Part shown: positions 51,868 to 61,122 of the stretch, in pieces
How the letters are laid out: each line of letters starts with the position of its first letter
Numbering within the stretch: position 1 is the stretch's first letter
NCBI RefSeq assembly: GCF_030283205.1
Contig: NZ_JASNWF010000002.1
Location: forward strand, 372,001-436,000
Length of the DNA: 64,000 bases
Reading direction: 5' to 3'
Source of the DNA: Actinomadura opuntiae
Lineage (GTDB): Bacteria > Actinomycetota > Actinomycetes > Streptosporangiales > Streptosporangiaceae
Notes under the pieces: generated by a model
What the model was told of the DNA's origin: nothing
The model's input: the letters and a program-made list of their open reading frames with translations, nothing else
Database searches by the model: none
Position numbers and translations under genes: made by a program

Positions 51868-54033
51868 GTGGCCGACGACGAGCACGCAGACGGCAACCGC
51901 TTCGAGGGGCGTGCCCGCAATGTCGTCCAGGCCGGGCGCGTCGAGGTGATGAACGTCTACGGCGGGCGCTCGGAACCGGAGGAGCCGCCGTACGCGCTGC
52001 CGCCCGCGCCGGCCCGCTTCCAGAACCGGGCGCCGCTGCTGCGGCTGGCCAGCGAGGCGGCCGCCGCGGAGCGTCCCGGAGGCGAGCCCGCCCTGATCAT
52101 CGTGGCGGGGCTGCGCGGGGTCGGGAAGACGGCGATGGCCGTGCACTGGGCCGCCCTGGAGCGCGACCGGTTCCCCGACGGGCTGCTGTACGCCGACCTC
52201 GGCGGCGGGCTGTCGCGCCGCGGCCTCGGCGGCGGCCTGGGCGAGACGGCCACGACCCTGCTGGAGCAGCTCGGGGTGTCCGGCGAGCACCTGCCGCGCT
52301 CGGACCAGGGGCGGCTGGCGCTGCTGCGGACGCGCCTCGCCCGCCGGAAGGTGTTCCTGCTGCTGGACAACGCGCGGCTGCCCGGCGAGGTGGACCGGCT
52401 GCTGCCGCCCTCCCGGGACAGCGTCGTGTTCGTGACCACCGACGGCTCGCTGTCGGACGTCGGCGACCTCGCCGGGCGGCACGACGCCGAGGTGATCCTG
52501 CTGCGCGAGCTGTCCGAGCGGGACGGCCTGGAACTGCTGCGCGGTCTGGTCGGCGGCGAGACCGTCGACGGGGACGCCGAGGGCGCCCGGGCCCTGCTGC
52601 GGGTCTGCGGCGGCTGGCCGCTGGCGATCCGGCTGGCGGCCGGGCGGCTGAAGGTCCGCCGGGGCACGCGCCTGGGCGACCTCGCCGCCAGGCTCGCGGC
52701 TGCGCCGCCCGGGCCGCGTCCCGTCCCGCGCGGCGAATGGACCGTGCACGTGCTCGGCGACGAGGTCTACGCCGAGATGCCGGACGAGCTGCGCCGGGCG
52801 TACCGGCTGCTGAGCCTGCATCCGCGCGGCGGCGACCGGCCGACGCCCGTCCCGCACGGGGAGCGGGGGCCCGCGCTGCGGTTCGGGCAGGGCGCGGCCG
52901 CGGCGCTGCTGGGCCGTCCCGAACCGGAGGCGGCCCTGCTCCTGGACGCGCTCGTCGACCGGCACGTCCTCGACGAGGACGCCGGGCGCTACCTGTTCCC
53001 CGACCTCATCCGCTCCCATGCGCGGGCGCTGGCGGAGCAGGAGGAGGAGCAGGCGCGGGACGAGGCCGTCCGGCGCGTGGCGGACTGGTATCTGCGGGCG
53101 GCCGTCCAGGCGGACCTCGCGGTCAACGCGCACCGTCCGACGAGCGGGCCCGTCTACCGGGAGCTGCGCGGCGCGCCGTCCCCCTACGGGACGGACCGCG
53201 CGGCGGTGAACGCGGCGCTGGCCTGGTTGAACGCCGAGCACCGCAATCTCTGCGCCGTCGTCTACTACGCCGGTGACCGGGGCTGGCACGATCTCGCCTG
53301 GCAGTTGTGCGAGGCGCTGTGGGGCTTCTACTTCTCGCTGAAGCACTACGACCAGTGGATCGAGACGCACCGGATCGGCTTGCGGGCCGCCGAGGAGCTC
53401 GGTGATCCGGCGGCCCGTTTCCGGGTGGGCGTCCAGCTCGGCCGGGCGCTGTACGAGACGCGGCGGTTCGGCGAGGCGCACGCGGTGCTGGAGCGGACCC
53501 TCGCGATCACCTCCGACCCGCTCGACCGCGCGACCGTCCTGGAGTTCATCGGCCGGGCGCACCAGGACGCCGGCGACGCCGAACGCGCCCTCGGCTACCT
53601 CGTCCGGTCCAGGGACCTGGAAGAACGGCATGACCGGCCGCGGGGCGCGGCCATCAAACTGCACCACATCGGCCGCGCCCACCACGCGTTGGGCGACGAA
53701 GGCGAGGCGCTGCGCTGCCTGGAACGCGCGCGGGCCCTCTTCGCGGACGTTCCCGACGCCTACAACGAGGCCCGGGTGCGGATGACGCTCGGCGCGTTCC
53801 ACCTGGAGGCGGGCCGCGTCGAGGAGGCGGCCGCGGCCCTGGAGGCGGCGCTGGAGACGATGCGCGCGGAAGGCCGGACCTTCCAGATCGCGGAGATCAC
53901 CGAGTTGCTGTCGAAGGTCGCCGAGACGACCGGCGACGCGGCGGGCGCGGCGCGGTTGAGGGAGGCGGCCATCGCCGCTTATGACGAGGTCGGCAGCCTC
54001 AAGGGCGAGGAACTGCGCGACCGGTCACGCTGA
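51868..54033 (+). CDS. NB-ARC / TPR NLR-like protein with N-terminal amyloid-like motif
   Basis: 721 residues from a GTG. Residues 10-24 carry the motif NRFEGRARNVVQAGRV. An NB-ARC ATPase follows with Walker A GLRGVGKT at 81-88, Walker B VFLLLDNAR and the GxP motif CGGWPLAIRLAAGRL. A winged-helix-like region (FPDLIRSHARALAEQEEE) and about five C-terminal TPRs end it. NLR/STAND ATPases sense a trigger through the repeats and oligomerise. Here oligomerisation would cluster the N-terminal motif and template the partner encoded 143 bases away in the other direction. Its 3' end overlaps the next, convergent gene by nine bases. Confidence 0.85.
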   Translation: MADDEHADGNRFEGRARNVVQAGRVEVMNVYGGRSEPEEPPYALPPAPARFQNRAPLLRLASEAAAAERPGGEPALIIVAGLRGVGKTAMAVHWAALERDRFPDGLLYADLGGGLSRRGLGGGLGETATTLLEQLGVSGEHLPRSDQGRLALLRTRLARRKVFLLLDNARLPGEVDRLLPPSRDSVVFVTTDGSLSDVGDLAGRHDAEVILLRELSERDGLELLRGLVGGETVDGDAEGARALLRVCGGWPLAIRLAAGRLKVRRGTRLGDLAARLAAAPPGPRPVPRGEWTVHVLGDEVYAEMPDELRRAYRLLSLHPRGGDRPTPVPHGERGPALRFGQGAAAALLGRPEPEAALLLDALVDRHVLDEDAGRYLFPDLIRSHARALAEQEEEQARDEAVRRVADWYLRAAVQADLAVNAHRPTSGPVYRELRGAPSPYGTDRAAVNAALAWLNAEHRNLCAVVYYAGDRGWHDLAWQLCEALWGFYFSLKHYDQWIETHRIGLRAAEELGDPAARFRVGVQLGRALYETRRFGEAHAVLERTLAITSDPLDRATVLEFIGRAHQDAGDAERALGYLVRSRDLEERHDRPRGAAIKLHHIGRAHHALGDEGEALRCLERARALFADVPDAYNEARVRMTLGAFHLEAGRVEEAAAALEAALETMRAEGRTFQIAEITELLSKVAETTGDAAGAARLREAAIAAYDEVGSLKGEELRDRSR

Positions 54034-55710
54034 CACGGTCTCGCACGCGAACGGGACGAGGGCGCTCCCGATGCGGAGGGCGAGGCGGGGCGGCAGCGCG
54101 TCCGGCTCGCTTCCGCCGGCCAGCCAGGCCAGCACCGCCGACGCGAGGACGGCCGGGTCCACGTCGGCCGCCGTGCGCAGTGCGAGGACCCGCCCGTCCG
54201 GCAGGCGGAGCAGGCAGGAGCCGTCCGCGCCGGTCTCCGCGACAGCGGTGTCCGCCTCCCCGGAGGCGGTGCCGTGCCGGTTGACCAGGAGGCCGGCGAG
54301 CCCGCGGAGGCGGTGGTCGGTCTCGGTGCCGTCCACCACGAGGTGCCGGTGGCCGCGCAGCGGGACCGTCCGCAGGTCCGCGGTTTCGGCGGGCGTCCGT
54401 TCGACGGTGAAGACGGCGCGGCCCGGCTCCTGCTCGATCACGACCCCGGCGAGCAGGGCGGGCCGCTCGGCGTCCTCCCAGCGCCGCGGTTCCGGACGGG
54501 GCGGCGGCACGGGCGGCACCCGCACCGGCGTCGCGGGCGGCGCGAGTTCCAGCAACCGGTACATGGCCGATCGGAGCACTTCGGCGGAATGGCCCTGGAC
54601 GGCGAAAGCCGCGTCCGCCACCTTTTTCGCGCCGCCGGGAATTGTGCCGCCGATGACCGAGCCGATCTGCTCGGAAATCGGCTCGTCGCCGAGGAGTGCG
54701 CTCGCGGCGCCGAGTGCGGCCATGGCCGTACCGGGAACCACGCGCTCCGCAGGAAAGGCGCCGAGGAGCACCGGACGGCCGAGCGCCGCCGCGTACAGCG
54801 TGACGGACCCGTGGTCGCCCACCACCGCGTCGGCGGCCACCAGCGCGGCCCGCCATCCCTCGCGTGGCGGGATCACCAGCAGCCCGGCCCGGCGGCAGTC
54901 GGCCAGCCACGCCCGCAGCTGCCACGGCCCGTGATGGTGCCAGACGTTCGGATGGATCACCGCCGCGACCTGGTACTCGTCGGCGGGAAGCTCGGCGAGC
55001 AGCCGCGCCGGCAGCTCCGGGCGGCGGCCCAGCAGCGAGTCCGGGCCCCAGGTGGAGGACGCCACGACGAGCCGCTGCCCGGCGCGCAGCCCGAGCGCGG
55101 CCCGGTACCGGTCCCGCCACGGGACGCTCGCCACCAGCCGGTCGAAACAGGGGTCCCCGGCGACCAGCGCCCTTTCCGCGGCCTCGGGGCACTGCTCGGC
55201 GAGCCGTTCCAGCTGCTCCTCGTGCGAAAGGACGACGACCGAGGGAACGACGTCGCCGCCGTGCGTCAACTGCTCGCGGCTGAGCCCGTAAACGGGGCTC
55301 CCGGGTTCCGGGTTCCGGGTTCCGGGTTCCGGGTTCCGGGTCAAATGTTTATTGTATCCCGCGCCGTGCGGGACGTTCAGCAAAGGCGCCTGAACGGCAT
55401 GCAGAGGCCCGCTGCTCGCCGCGGCGATCGCGAGGTCGAATTCCCTTCGCACGGCCTCGTCCCAGTCCAGCGTCCGCACCTCGAGGTCGGCGAAGAACGC
55501 GGCGACCCCGCCCGGGACGGTGGCGCCGGGGATGCCCGTGAAGAGCACCTGCACGCGGCGGTCGGCCTCCAGCGGGGCGAGCGCGTCCAGGAGGCGGGTC
55601 ATCGACGTGACCGAGTGCACGACGGCCAGCACCGAACGGTCCGTGCGTACCGTCGCCCCGTCCGGGTCAGGTCCGGTCACCGTCGGTGGTTCCCTCCGTC
55701 CGCGCGCCAT
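54025..55710 (-). CDS. GT-B-like transferase (CDP-glycerol transferase-like)
   Basis: 561 residues. The central 350 residues look like a GT-B fold of the CDP-glycerol glycerophosphotransferase / 2-epimerase kind: LLNVPHGAGYNKH, VVASSTWGPDSLLGRRP, VIHPNVWHHHGPW and AADAVVGDHGSVTLYAAALG, with the nucleotide-binding DHGSV. A further 200 residues of unknown fold follow. Relatives are often labelled translation initiation factor 2, for which I see no support. Near residues 124-137 the frame crosses five tandem GGGTTCC heptamers encoding NPEPGTRNPEPG, so slipped replication would shift the frame. Convergent with the NLR gene. Confidence 0.65.
   Translation of the reverse strand: MARGRREPPTVTGPDPDGATVRTDRSVLAVVHSVTSMTRLLDALAPLEADRRVQVLFTGIPGATVPGGVAAFFADLEVRTLDWDEAVRREFDLAIAAASSGPLHAVQAPLLNVPHGAGYNKHLTRNPEPGTRNPEPGSPVYGLSREQLTHGGDVVPSVVVLSHEEQLERLAEQCPEAAERALVAGDPCFDRLVASVPWRDRYRAALGLRAGQRLVVASSTWGPDSLLGRRPELPARLLAELPADEYQVAAVIHPNVWHHHGPWQLRAWLADCRRAGLLVIPPREGWRAALVAADAVVGDHGSVTLYAAALGRPVLLGAFPAERVVPGTAMAALGAASALLGDEPISEQIGSVIGGTIPGGAKKVADAAFAVQGHSAEVLRSAMYRLLELAPPATPVRVPPVPPPRPEPRRWEDAERPALLAGVVIEQEPGRAVFTVERTPAETADLRTVPLRGHRHLVVDGTETDHRLRGLAGLLVNRHGTASGEADTAVAETGADGSCLLRLPDGRVLALRTAADVDPAVLASAVLAWLAGGSEPDALPPRLALRIGSALVPFACETVSA
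55303..55340. repeat. Heptanucleotide tract (GGGTTCC)5 inside a coding region
   Basis: Five perfect tandem GGGTTCC copies run from 55303 to 55337, followed by a partial copy GGG. The unit length is not a multiple of three. Gain or loss of one copy would shift the reading frame of the surrounding transferase gene; the present number keeps it open. Confidence 0.9.
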
Positions 55711-55863
55711 GGCCCGGCCACTCTATCCAGGCAAACCGCCACAACAAGGACGAATACCCCCGCGCGGGAGCGGCCCCGCCGGACGGGTGGTGGCCGGTGC
55801 CGGACTGTGGTGGGGTGTTGGGCGGTGCGTCGGCGGGCGGCTGGTTCGGCGGGAGGTCGGTGG

Positions 55864-56529
55864 ATGGCGGCGGGCGAGCGGGAGGATCCGCGTCCGGAAG
55901 GGCTGCGGGTGCTGTATCTGACGGCGTCGGCGCGCGGGGACCTTCGGGTGGACGAGGAGGTCGGCCGCGTCCAGGAGGCGGTGCGGGCGGCGGTGCACCG
56001 CGACCGGGTGCGGATCGAGCACCAGCCCGCGGCGACCCTCGGCCGGTTCCTGGACGGCCTGACCCGCGTGGTCCCGCACGTGGTGAGCTTCTCCGGCCAC
56101 GGCGAGGAGGGCGGCCTGGAGTTCGACACCGGCGCGGACCGCCGTGGCCGCCCGCACCGGCTCCCGGCCGAGGTCATCACCGACGCGCTGGCCGCGGTCG
56201 ACGTGAAGCCGCAGCTCGTCGTGCTGAACGCCTGCAAGACCCACGCGCACCTGGAAGGGCTCGTGCGGGTGGTGCCGATGGCGGTGGGGATGCGCGGCAG
56301 CGTGGGGGACCCGGCCGCGATCGCGTTCGCGTCCCGGTTCTACGCGGCGCTCGCCGACGGGCAGTCGGTGCGGGCGGCGTTCGGGCTCGCGAAGGTGCAG
56401 CTGGCCGGTCAAGGGTTACCGGACGCCGACCTGCCGGTGCTGGAGTGCGCGCCCGGCGTCGATCCGGGCGGGGCCGTGCTGGTGGTGCCGCCCCCGGACC
56501 CTTCGGCGCCGGATCCGGTAACGGCCTGA
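55864..56529 (+). CDS. CHAT-domain (caspase-like) protein
   Basis: 221 residues. The C14-like CHAT fold is indicated by VLYLTASARGDLRVDEEVGR at the start, the catalytic histidine in VSFSGHGEEGG (His79) and the catalytic cysteine in LVVLNACKT (Cys124), then AIAFASRFYAALADGQSVR. It should be a cysteine peptidase activated in a signalling or suicide response. ATG 55864 has GGGAGG seven bases upstream. It ends with a proline-rich linker 62 bases before the possible start of an NB-ARC/TPR protein in the -1 frame. In many actinomycetes these domains are fused, so a frameshift in the CCCCC run near 56489 may have split one gene. Confidence 0.85.
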   Translation: MAAGEREDPRPEGLRVLYLTASARGDLRVDEEVGRVQEAVRAAVHRDRVRIEHQPAATLGRFLDGLTRVVPHVVSFSGHGEEGGLEFDTGADRRGRPHRLPAEVITDALAAVDVKPQLVVLNACKTHAHLEGLVRVVPMAVGMRGSVGDPAAIAFASRFYAALADGQSVRAAFGLAKVQLAGQGLPDADLPVLECAPGVDPGGAVLVVPPPDPSAPDPVTA

Positions 56530-56591
56530 CCGGGTCCGGCGCTCTCCCGGGCCACCCGCCCGCGCCGCCCGCGCCGCCCGCGCTGCCTCCG

Positions 56592-58940
56592 GTGGCGCGG
56601 GTGCCGGCGGGCGGGGCGGTGAACCTGCCGCGGCTGCCGTCACCGGTGTTCGTCGGCCGCGACGAGGCCCTCGGCGGCCTGCGCGGCGCCGTGCGGGACG
56701 GGCCGGGCGTGATCGCGCAGGCGGTGGTGGGCCTGGGCGGGATCGGCAAGAGCGAGCTGGCGCTGCAGTACGCCGACCGCCGTCGCGGCGACTACGACCT
56801 GGTGTGGTGGGTGCTCGCCGAGAACGCCGACGCCGTCCAGGCCGGGCTCGCGGACCTGTGCCGGGCGCTGTGCGCGCCGGTCGCGTCGGCCGCCGCGGCG
56901 CAGGCGCCGGCACCGGAGGCGGCGGCATGGGCGCTGGCGTGGCTGGCCGCCCACGACCGCTGGCTCGTGGTGTTCGACAACGCCGAGGACGTCGCCGACC
57001 TGGAACCGCTGCTCGGACGGCTGCGGAGCGGGCACGTCCTGGTGACCAGCCGCCGCACCGTCGGCTGGGACGCCATCGGCACCGTGCTGCGGCTGCCGGT
57101 GCTGCGGCACGACGACGCGGTCGACCTCCTGGAGACCCTCACCGGCCCGGCCGGTGGCGCCGGCGACCTGGCGGAGGAACTGGGCGGGCTGCCGCTGGCG
57201 CTGCGGCAGGCGGGCGCCTACATCGCGGCGGTCCCCGGCATGACCGTCCGGACGTATGCCGGCAGGCTGCGGGAGTCGGCGCACTGGGCGGTGAGCGCCC
57301 GGCCGCCGCACGGGTTCGGCCGGCGGCGCAGCGACCAGCAGGTGGTGGCCGCCGTCTGGTCGGTGACCATGGACCGGGTCCGGGACGAGCATCCGCTGGC
57401 GGGGCAGGTGATGCGGCTGCTGGCGTGCTTCGCGCCCGACCGCCTCCCGTGCGACGTCCTCTACGGCCTGCCCGACACCGACCCCGTCGAGGTGGGGGAG
57501 GCGCTGGCGGCGCTGGCGTCCTACAGCATGGTCGAGCTGTCGGCCGACCAGCGGTATGTCAGCGTGCACCGCCTCGTCCAGGCCGTCACCCGCGCCGCCC
57601 TTACCGACGCCGACCACGAGCACGACCGGACCATGGCCGCCGAACTGATCCGGAAGGCCCTCCCGGACACCCCCAAGGCGATCGAGTCCTGGCCGAGGTG
57701 GGCCGAACTCCTGCCCCATGTTCGCGCGGCGCTCGATCCCGCGTCCGACGCCATGGCCGCCGTCCTGGAATACCTGTCCGCCAGCGGGAACTACCGCGCC
57801 GGTCTCGAGCTCCAGCGGCTGGCCACGACCGCCCTGGAACGCCTTCACGGCCCCGAGCACCCGTTGACGCTGGCCTCGCATGCCAACCTCGGCTACTGGA
57901 CGGGAGCGACCGGCGACGCCGTGGGCGCCCGCGACATGTACGCGGCACTGCTGCCCGTCCGAATGCGGATGGCGGGCGCCGAGCACCCCAGTGCGCTGTC
58001 CACGCGCGCGAATCTCGCCCGCTGGACCGGCGAGGCCGGGGACGCCGCGGCGGCCCGGGACATGTTCGCCGCGCTGCTGCCCATCAGCGAGCGGGTGCTG
58101 GGCGCGGAGCACCCCAACACGCTGAGCGCCCGCGCTTACCTCGCCAGCTGGACGGGCCGGGCCGGCGACGCGGTGGCGGCTCGGGAGATGTTCGCGGCAT
58201 TGCTGCCGGTCAGCGAGCGCGTGCGCGGGCCGGAGCATCACCAGACGGTGACCGCGCGCGCCAACCTCGCCTTCTGGACGGGCGCGACCGGTGACACCGC
58301 GGGCGCCCGGGACATGTTCGCCGCGCTGCTGCCCATCAGCGAGCGGACGCTGGGACCCGAGCATCCCGAGACACTGACCGCCCGGGCGAATCTCGCGGGT
58401 TGGACCGGTGATGCCGGGGACGCCGTGGCGGCGCGGGACATGTTCGCCGCTCTGGTCCCGGTGCGGGAGCGCGTGCTGGGGGCCGAACACCCCGAGACAC
58501 TGGTGGCCCGAGCCGGTCTCGCCCATTGGACGGGCAGGGCGGGGGACATGGGCGCCGCGAGGGATCTTTATGCCGGGCTGCTGCCCGTCCGTGAGCGGGT
58601 GCTGGGGCCCGAGCATCCCGACACGTTGAGCGCCCGGGCCGGTCTCGCTTATTGGACGGGTGAGGCGGGGGACGCGGGCGCCGCGAGGGATCTTTATGCC
58701 GCGCTGCTGCCCGTCCGCGAGCGGGTGCTGGGCCCCGAGCATCCCGACACGCTGACCACGTGGGCCAACCTCGCCCAATGGACGGGCAGGGCCGGAGATG
58801 CCGTGGCCGCCCGTGACCACTACGTGGAGCTGGTGCCCGTCCGGGAACGCGTCCTGGGCGCCGAACACCCCCACACGTTGACGGCCCGCCGCCGTCTCGC
58901 CTACTGGGCCAAGTGGGCCGCGCGGCGGGACGGCGGCTGA
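56592..58940 (+). CDS. NB-ARC / kinesin-light-chain-type TPR protein
   Basis: 782 residues if it starts at the GTG at 56592 (GTG 56601 and 56619 also possible; none has a good ribosome-binding site). Order: PVFVGRDEALGGLRGAV, Walker A VVGLGGIGKSELALQYA, Walker B RWLVVFDNAED, VLVTSRR, GGLPLALRQAGAYI, a winged-helix region with HRLVQAVTRAAL, then eight and a half 42-residue TPRs. It is a STAND ATPase, probably the sensor and oligomerisation module for the CHAT peptidase encoded just upstream. The frame stays open far upstream of 56592 with no stop, compatible with an ancestral fusion. Confidence 0.82.
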   Translation: MARVPAGGAVNLPRLPSPVFVGRDEALGGLRGAVRDGPGVIAQAVVGLGGIGKSELALQYADRRRGDYDLVWWVLAENADAVQAGLADLCRALCAPVASAAAAQAPAPEAAAWALAWLAAHDRWLVVFDNAEDVADLEPLLGRLRSGHVLVTSRRTVGWDAIGTVLRLPVLRHDDAVDLLETLTGPAGGAGDLAEELGGLPLALRQAGAYIAAVPGMTVRTYAGRLRESAHWAVSARPPHGFGRRRSDQQVVAAVWSVTMDRVRDEHPLAGQVMRLLACFAPDRLPCDVLYGLPDTDPVEVGEALAALASYSMVELSADQRYVSVHRLVQAVTRAALTDADHEHDRTMAAELIRKALPDTPKAIESWPRWAELLPHVRAALDPASDAMAAVLEYLSASGNYRAGLELQRLATTALERLHGPEHPLTLASHANLGYWTGATGDAVGARDMYAALLPVRMRMAGAEHPSALSTRANLARWTGEAGDAAAARDMFAALLPISERVLGAEHPNTLSARAYLASWTGRAGDAVAAREMFAALLPVSERVRGPEHHQTVTARANLAFWTGATGDTAGARDMFAALLPISERTLGPEHPETLTARANLAGWTGDAGDAVAARDMFAALVPVRERVLGAEHPETLVARAGLAHWTGRAGDMGAARDLYAGLLPVRERVLGPEHPDTLSARAGLAYWTGEAGDAGAARDLYAALLPVRERVLGPEHPDTLTTWANLAQWTGRAGDAVAARDHYVELVPVRERVLGAEHPHTLTARRRLAYWAKWAARRDGG
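57848..58900 (+). repeat. Tandem 126-bp repeats encoding TPRs
   Basis: Eight complete and one partial 42-codon units, each starting G-A/P-EHP and containing a LAxWTGxAGD core and LLPVRERVL end. Units near 58560-58750 are almost identical at DNA level, showing recent duplication. Confidence 0.85.
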
Positions 58941-58955
58941 GCCGCAGCGGCCGGG

Positions 58956-60287
58956 TCAGCGGGTGGCGAGCTGGACGCCGGCGCGGGCCACGGCGAGGGC
59001 GTCCAGGGCGACGGTGCCGGTGAACGCCGTCTTCGGGTCGGACAGCATCACGCTGGTGACGATCGTCCGGCCGCGCGAGGTCCGGGCCAGGTAGTTCAGC
59101 GTGAGGACGCCGGGTTCGCTGCCGCCCTTGAACCAGACCTTCGGGTAGGCCGCGCGGTCCAGGCCGATGCCGCCGTCGTTGATCGACAGTGCCTTGCCGA
59201 CGCCGGACTGGCCGGGGCGGGCGGACCGGTCGTCCAGGCCGTCGAACGCGGCGCACACGTCGGTCGGGGCGGCGAACCATTCGATGGAGTCGATGTCGCG
59301 CGGCTGCTGCCACGGGGTGATCTGGGCGAGCGGGACGGCGTCGAGCCCCAGCAGCGCGGCGGCGCGCCGGCTCTGCGGCAGGGCCAGGTAGCGGTCGGCG
59401 CGGGCGGGGTAGCCGGCGCCCTTGAGGGCGAACATCTCGCGGGTGGTGAGGAAGGGGCGGTCGCCGCGCTGGTGCCGGTTGCCGAGCCGGGTCAGCTCGG
59501 TCTCCACGGCGGCGCGTCCGAGGCGGTGGACGAGGTGGTCGGCGGCGGTGTTGTCGCTGATCGAGATCATGTAGTCGGCGTACTGGCCGAGGGTCAGCGT
59601 CGTGCCGGCCGGCTTGTCCTGGAGGATCCCGGACGGGAGGCTCTTCCAGGCGTCCTTGACGGGCATGGTGGTGTTCCACGAGACCGTGCCCCGCGCGACG
59701 GCGTCGGACAGCGCGCCGAGCACGTAGAGCTTGAACGCCGAGCCGAGCGGGCGCGGGGTGCTCGCGTGCAGGCCGTGGACGACGCGGCAGCGCCCGCCGG
59801 CCCCGATCTCGAACGTGGCGTAGGACGCGCGGGGTGCGAGCCGGTGCAGCTCGGCGTCCAGGTCCTTCCAGGTGCCGGGCTGCTTGGCGAGGTACAGGCC
59901 GATGATCATGCCGGACGCGTCGGTCGCGACGGTGACCAGGAGCGAGGTGCGGCGCGCGCCGGTGAACCAGCCCACCGCCTGGGTCTTGGACGACTTGGCG
60001 GGCTCCTGCGCCGTGAGCGGGCCGTTCTGGGCGAGCGCTTTGGTCAGCCCGGCGGCGCCGCCCATCGCGGCGAGGGAGGACGCGGCGACGTGGGCCCTGG
60101 CGTCGGCGTCGCTGATCGGCAGGTGCCGGGACGCGGAGACGACCCAGTCCAGCTGGTCGCCCGCGGTGGGGGCGGCCGCCGTCTCGTGGGCGGCGGTGCG
60201 CCGGGCGGGGGCGGAGGCGGCGGTGCAGGCCGTGGCGCCGGTGACCAGCGCGGTGGCCAGGGCGAGCAGGCGCGTGGCGGTGTTCAT
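58956..60287 (-). CDS. Class A beta-lactamase-like serine hydrolase, lipoprotein
   Basis: 443 residues. A lipoprotein signal ends at TGATAC. A first domain of about 130 residues resembles the DUF3887-type accessory domain ([20 protein letters not shown]). Then comes a serine-hydrolase domain with SxxK in [13 protein letters not shown] in [10 protein letters not shown] and KGG in [10 protein letters not shown]. The usual Glu166 region is not obvious, so true beta-lactamase activity is uncertain; a D,D-peptidase or esterase is possible. ATG 60287 overlaps the stop of the next upstream gene, which encodes a protein also ending in a DUF3887-like domain. Confidence 0.85.
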   Translation of the reverse strand: MNTATRLLALATALVTGATACTAASAPARRTAAHETAAAPTAGDQLDWVVSASRHLPISDADARAHVAASSLAAMGGAAGLTKALAQNGPLTAQEPAKSSKTQAVGWFTGARRTSLLVTVATDASGMIIGLYLAKQPGTWKDLDAELHRLAPRASYATFEIGAGGRCRVVHGLHASTPRPLGSAFKLYVLGALSDAVARGTVSWNTTMPVKDAWKSLPSGILQDKPAGTTLTLGQYADYMISISDNTAADHLVHRLGRAAVETELTRLGNRHQRGDRPFLTTREMFALKGAGYPARADRYLALPQSRRAAALLGLDAVPLAQITPWQQPRDIDSIEWFAAPTDVCAAFDGLDDRSARPGQSGVGKALSINDGGIGLDRAAYPKVWFKGGSEPGVLTLNYLARTSRGRTIVTSVMLSDPKTAFTGTVALDALAVARAGVQLATR

Positions 60288-61072
60288 GGGGCCTTTCCGG
60301 GGGGTGTGATGAACAGGCCCGCGACCTTGCCGTCGCGGGAGTAGGCGACCTTCCCGTTCATCTCGCCGGCCTCGAAGAAGAGGACGACGTCGACGACGGT
60401 GTGGTCGCCGGCCTGGTGGACGACGGGCCGGCCCATCCGCTCGTACGCGCCGACGGTGCCGACGACCTGCGCCCACACCGACGCGAGCCGGTCGGTGCCG
60501 ATGGCGTCGCGCATGGTGGCGTCGAAGTCGCGGCGGGCCGCCTCCCAGTCGCCCGCGGCCAGGTCGGCCAGCAGGGAGACGGCGAGGTCGGCGGCCTCCG
60601 GCAGCGCGTTGGCGGCCATGGGGACTCCCGTCCTCGGGTCGGCCGGGCGCCCGAAACGCTGGAACGCGGCCTGCCGGGTGGTGCCGAGCACGTCGCCGAT
60701 CTCCTGCCAGGTGCGGCCGGCGGCGCGCGCCGTGTCGACGGCGCGGCGGAGCAGGTCGTCGGCCCGGCGGGTCACCTCGACGGCGGCGGCCACGGCGTCC
60801 ATCGGCGCGGACGCCGATCCGGACGCCGCGGCGGCGGCGAGCCGCCGCGCCGCCTCCGCGAGGGTTCCGGCCATCTCGGGCATGTGGCCAACGCTGCCAC
60901 CGCCCTCGAGCAGCGTCAAGTCAGTATTTACGTCCTGTCCTGCCTCAGCACGCTTTTCCGCCCGTGCCCGGCGTGCCGCACTCCGGCAGGTGGCATTGCA
61001 GAACCTCCGCGTCCTCCCAGGCCCGTCACGCCTTGGCAGAGGCTTGCCGCAGAACTCGCACGTGCCGCCCAT
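60284..61072 (-). CDS. Zinc-finger / HTH / DUF3887-like regulator
   Basis: 262 residues. An N-terminal treble-clef-like zinc finger has CEFCGKPL and [15 protein letters not shown] central helical part contains [20 protein letters not shown], a good helix-turn-helix. The last 115 residues ([20 protein letters not shown] to [16 protein letters not shown]) form an NTF2-like DUF3887 domain. Probably a DNA-binding sensor that controls itself and the serine hydrolase translated from the same message (ATGA overlap). ATG 61072 is chosen over GTG 61084 for its spacing to GGAAAGG. An inverted repeat sits over its promoter. Confidence 0.7.
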   Translation of the reverse strand: MGGTCEFCGKPLPRRDGPGRTRRFCNATCRSAARRARAEKRAEAGQDVNTDLTLLEGGGSVGHMPEMAGTLAEAARRLAAAAASGSASAPMDAVAAAVEVTRRADDLLRRAVDTARAAGRTWQEIGDVLGTTRQAAFQRFGRPADPRTGVPMAANALPEAADLAVSLLADLAAGDWEAARRDFDATMRDAIGTDRLASVWAQVVGTVGAYERMGRPVVHQAGDHTVVDVVLFFEAGEMNGKVAYSRDGKVAGLFITPPGKAP

Positions 61073-61089
61073 CGCGCCGTCCACCTTTC

Positions 61090-61115
61090 CGTGCCATCAC
61101 TCTGGCACGAAAATA
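61090..61115 (-). promoter_or_regulatory. Promoter with inverted repeat
   Basis: CGTGCCA-TCACTC-TGGCACG (61090-61109) lies immediately downstream of a minus-strand -10-like TATTTT (61115-61110), so it would overlap the transcription start. A good autoregulatory operator for the zinc-finger/HTH protein. Confidence 0.55.
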
Positions 61116-61122
61116 GCACGAT

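Noticed and set aside
54025..55710. Translation initiation factor 2
   Set aside because: This label is common for relatives, but no GTPase motifs are present; the sequence looks like a GT-B-type transferase.
57848..58900. CRISPR-like regular repeats
   Set aside because: The period is 126 bases, repeats are in frame within a TPR protein, and there are no unique spacers.
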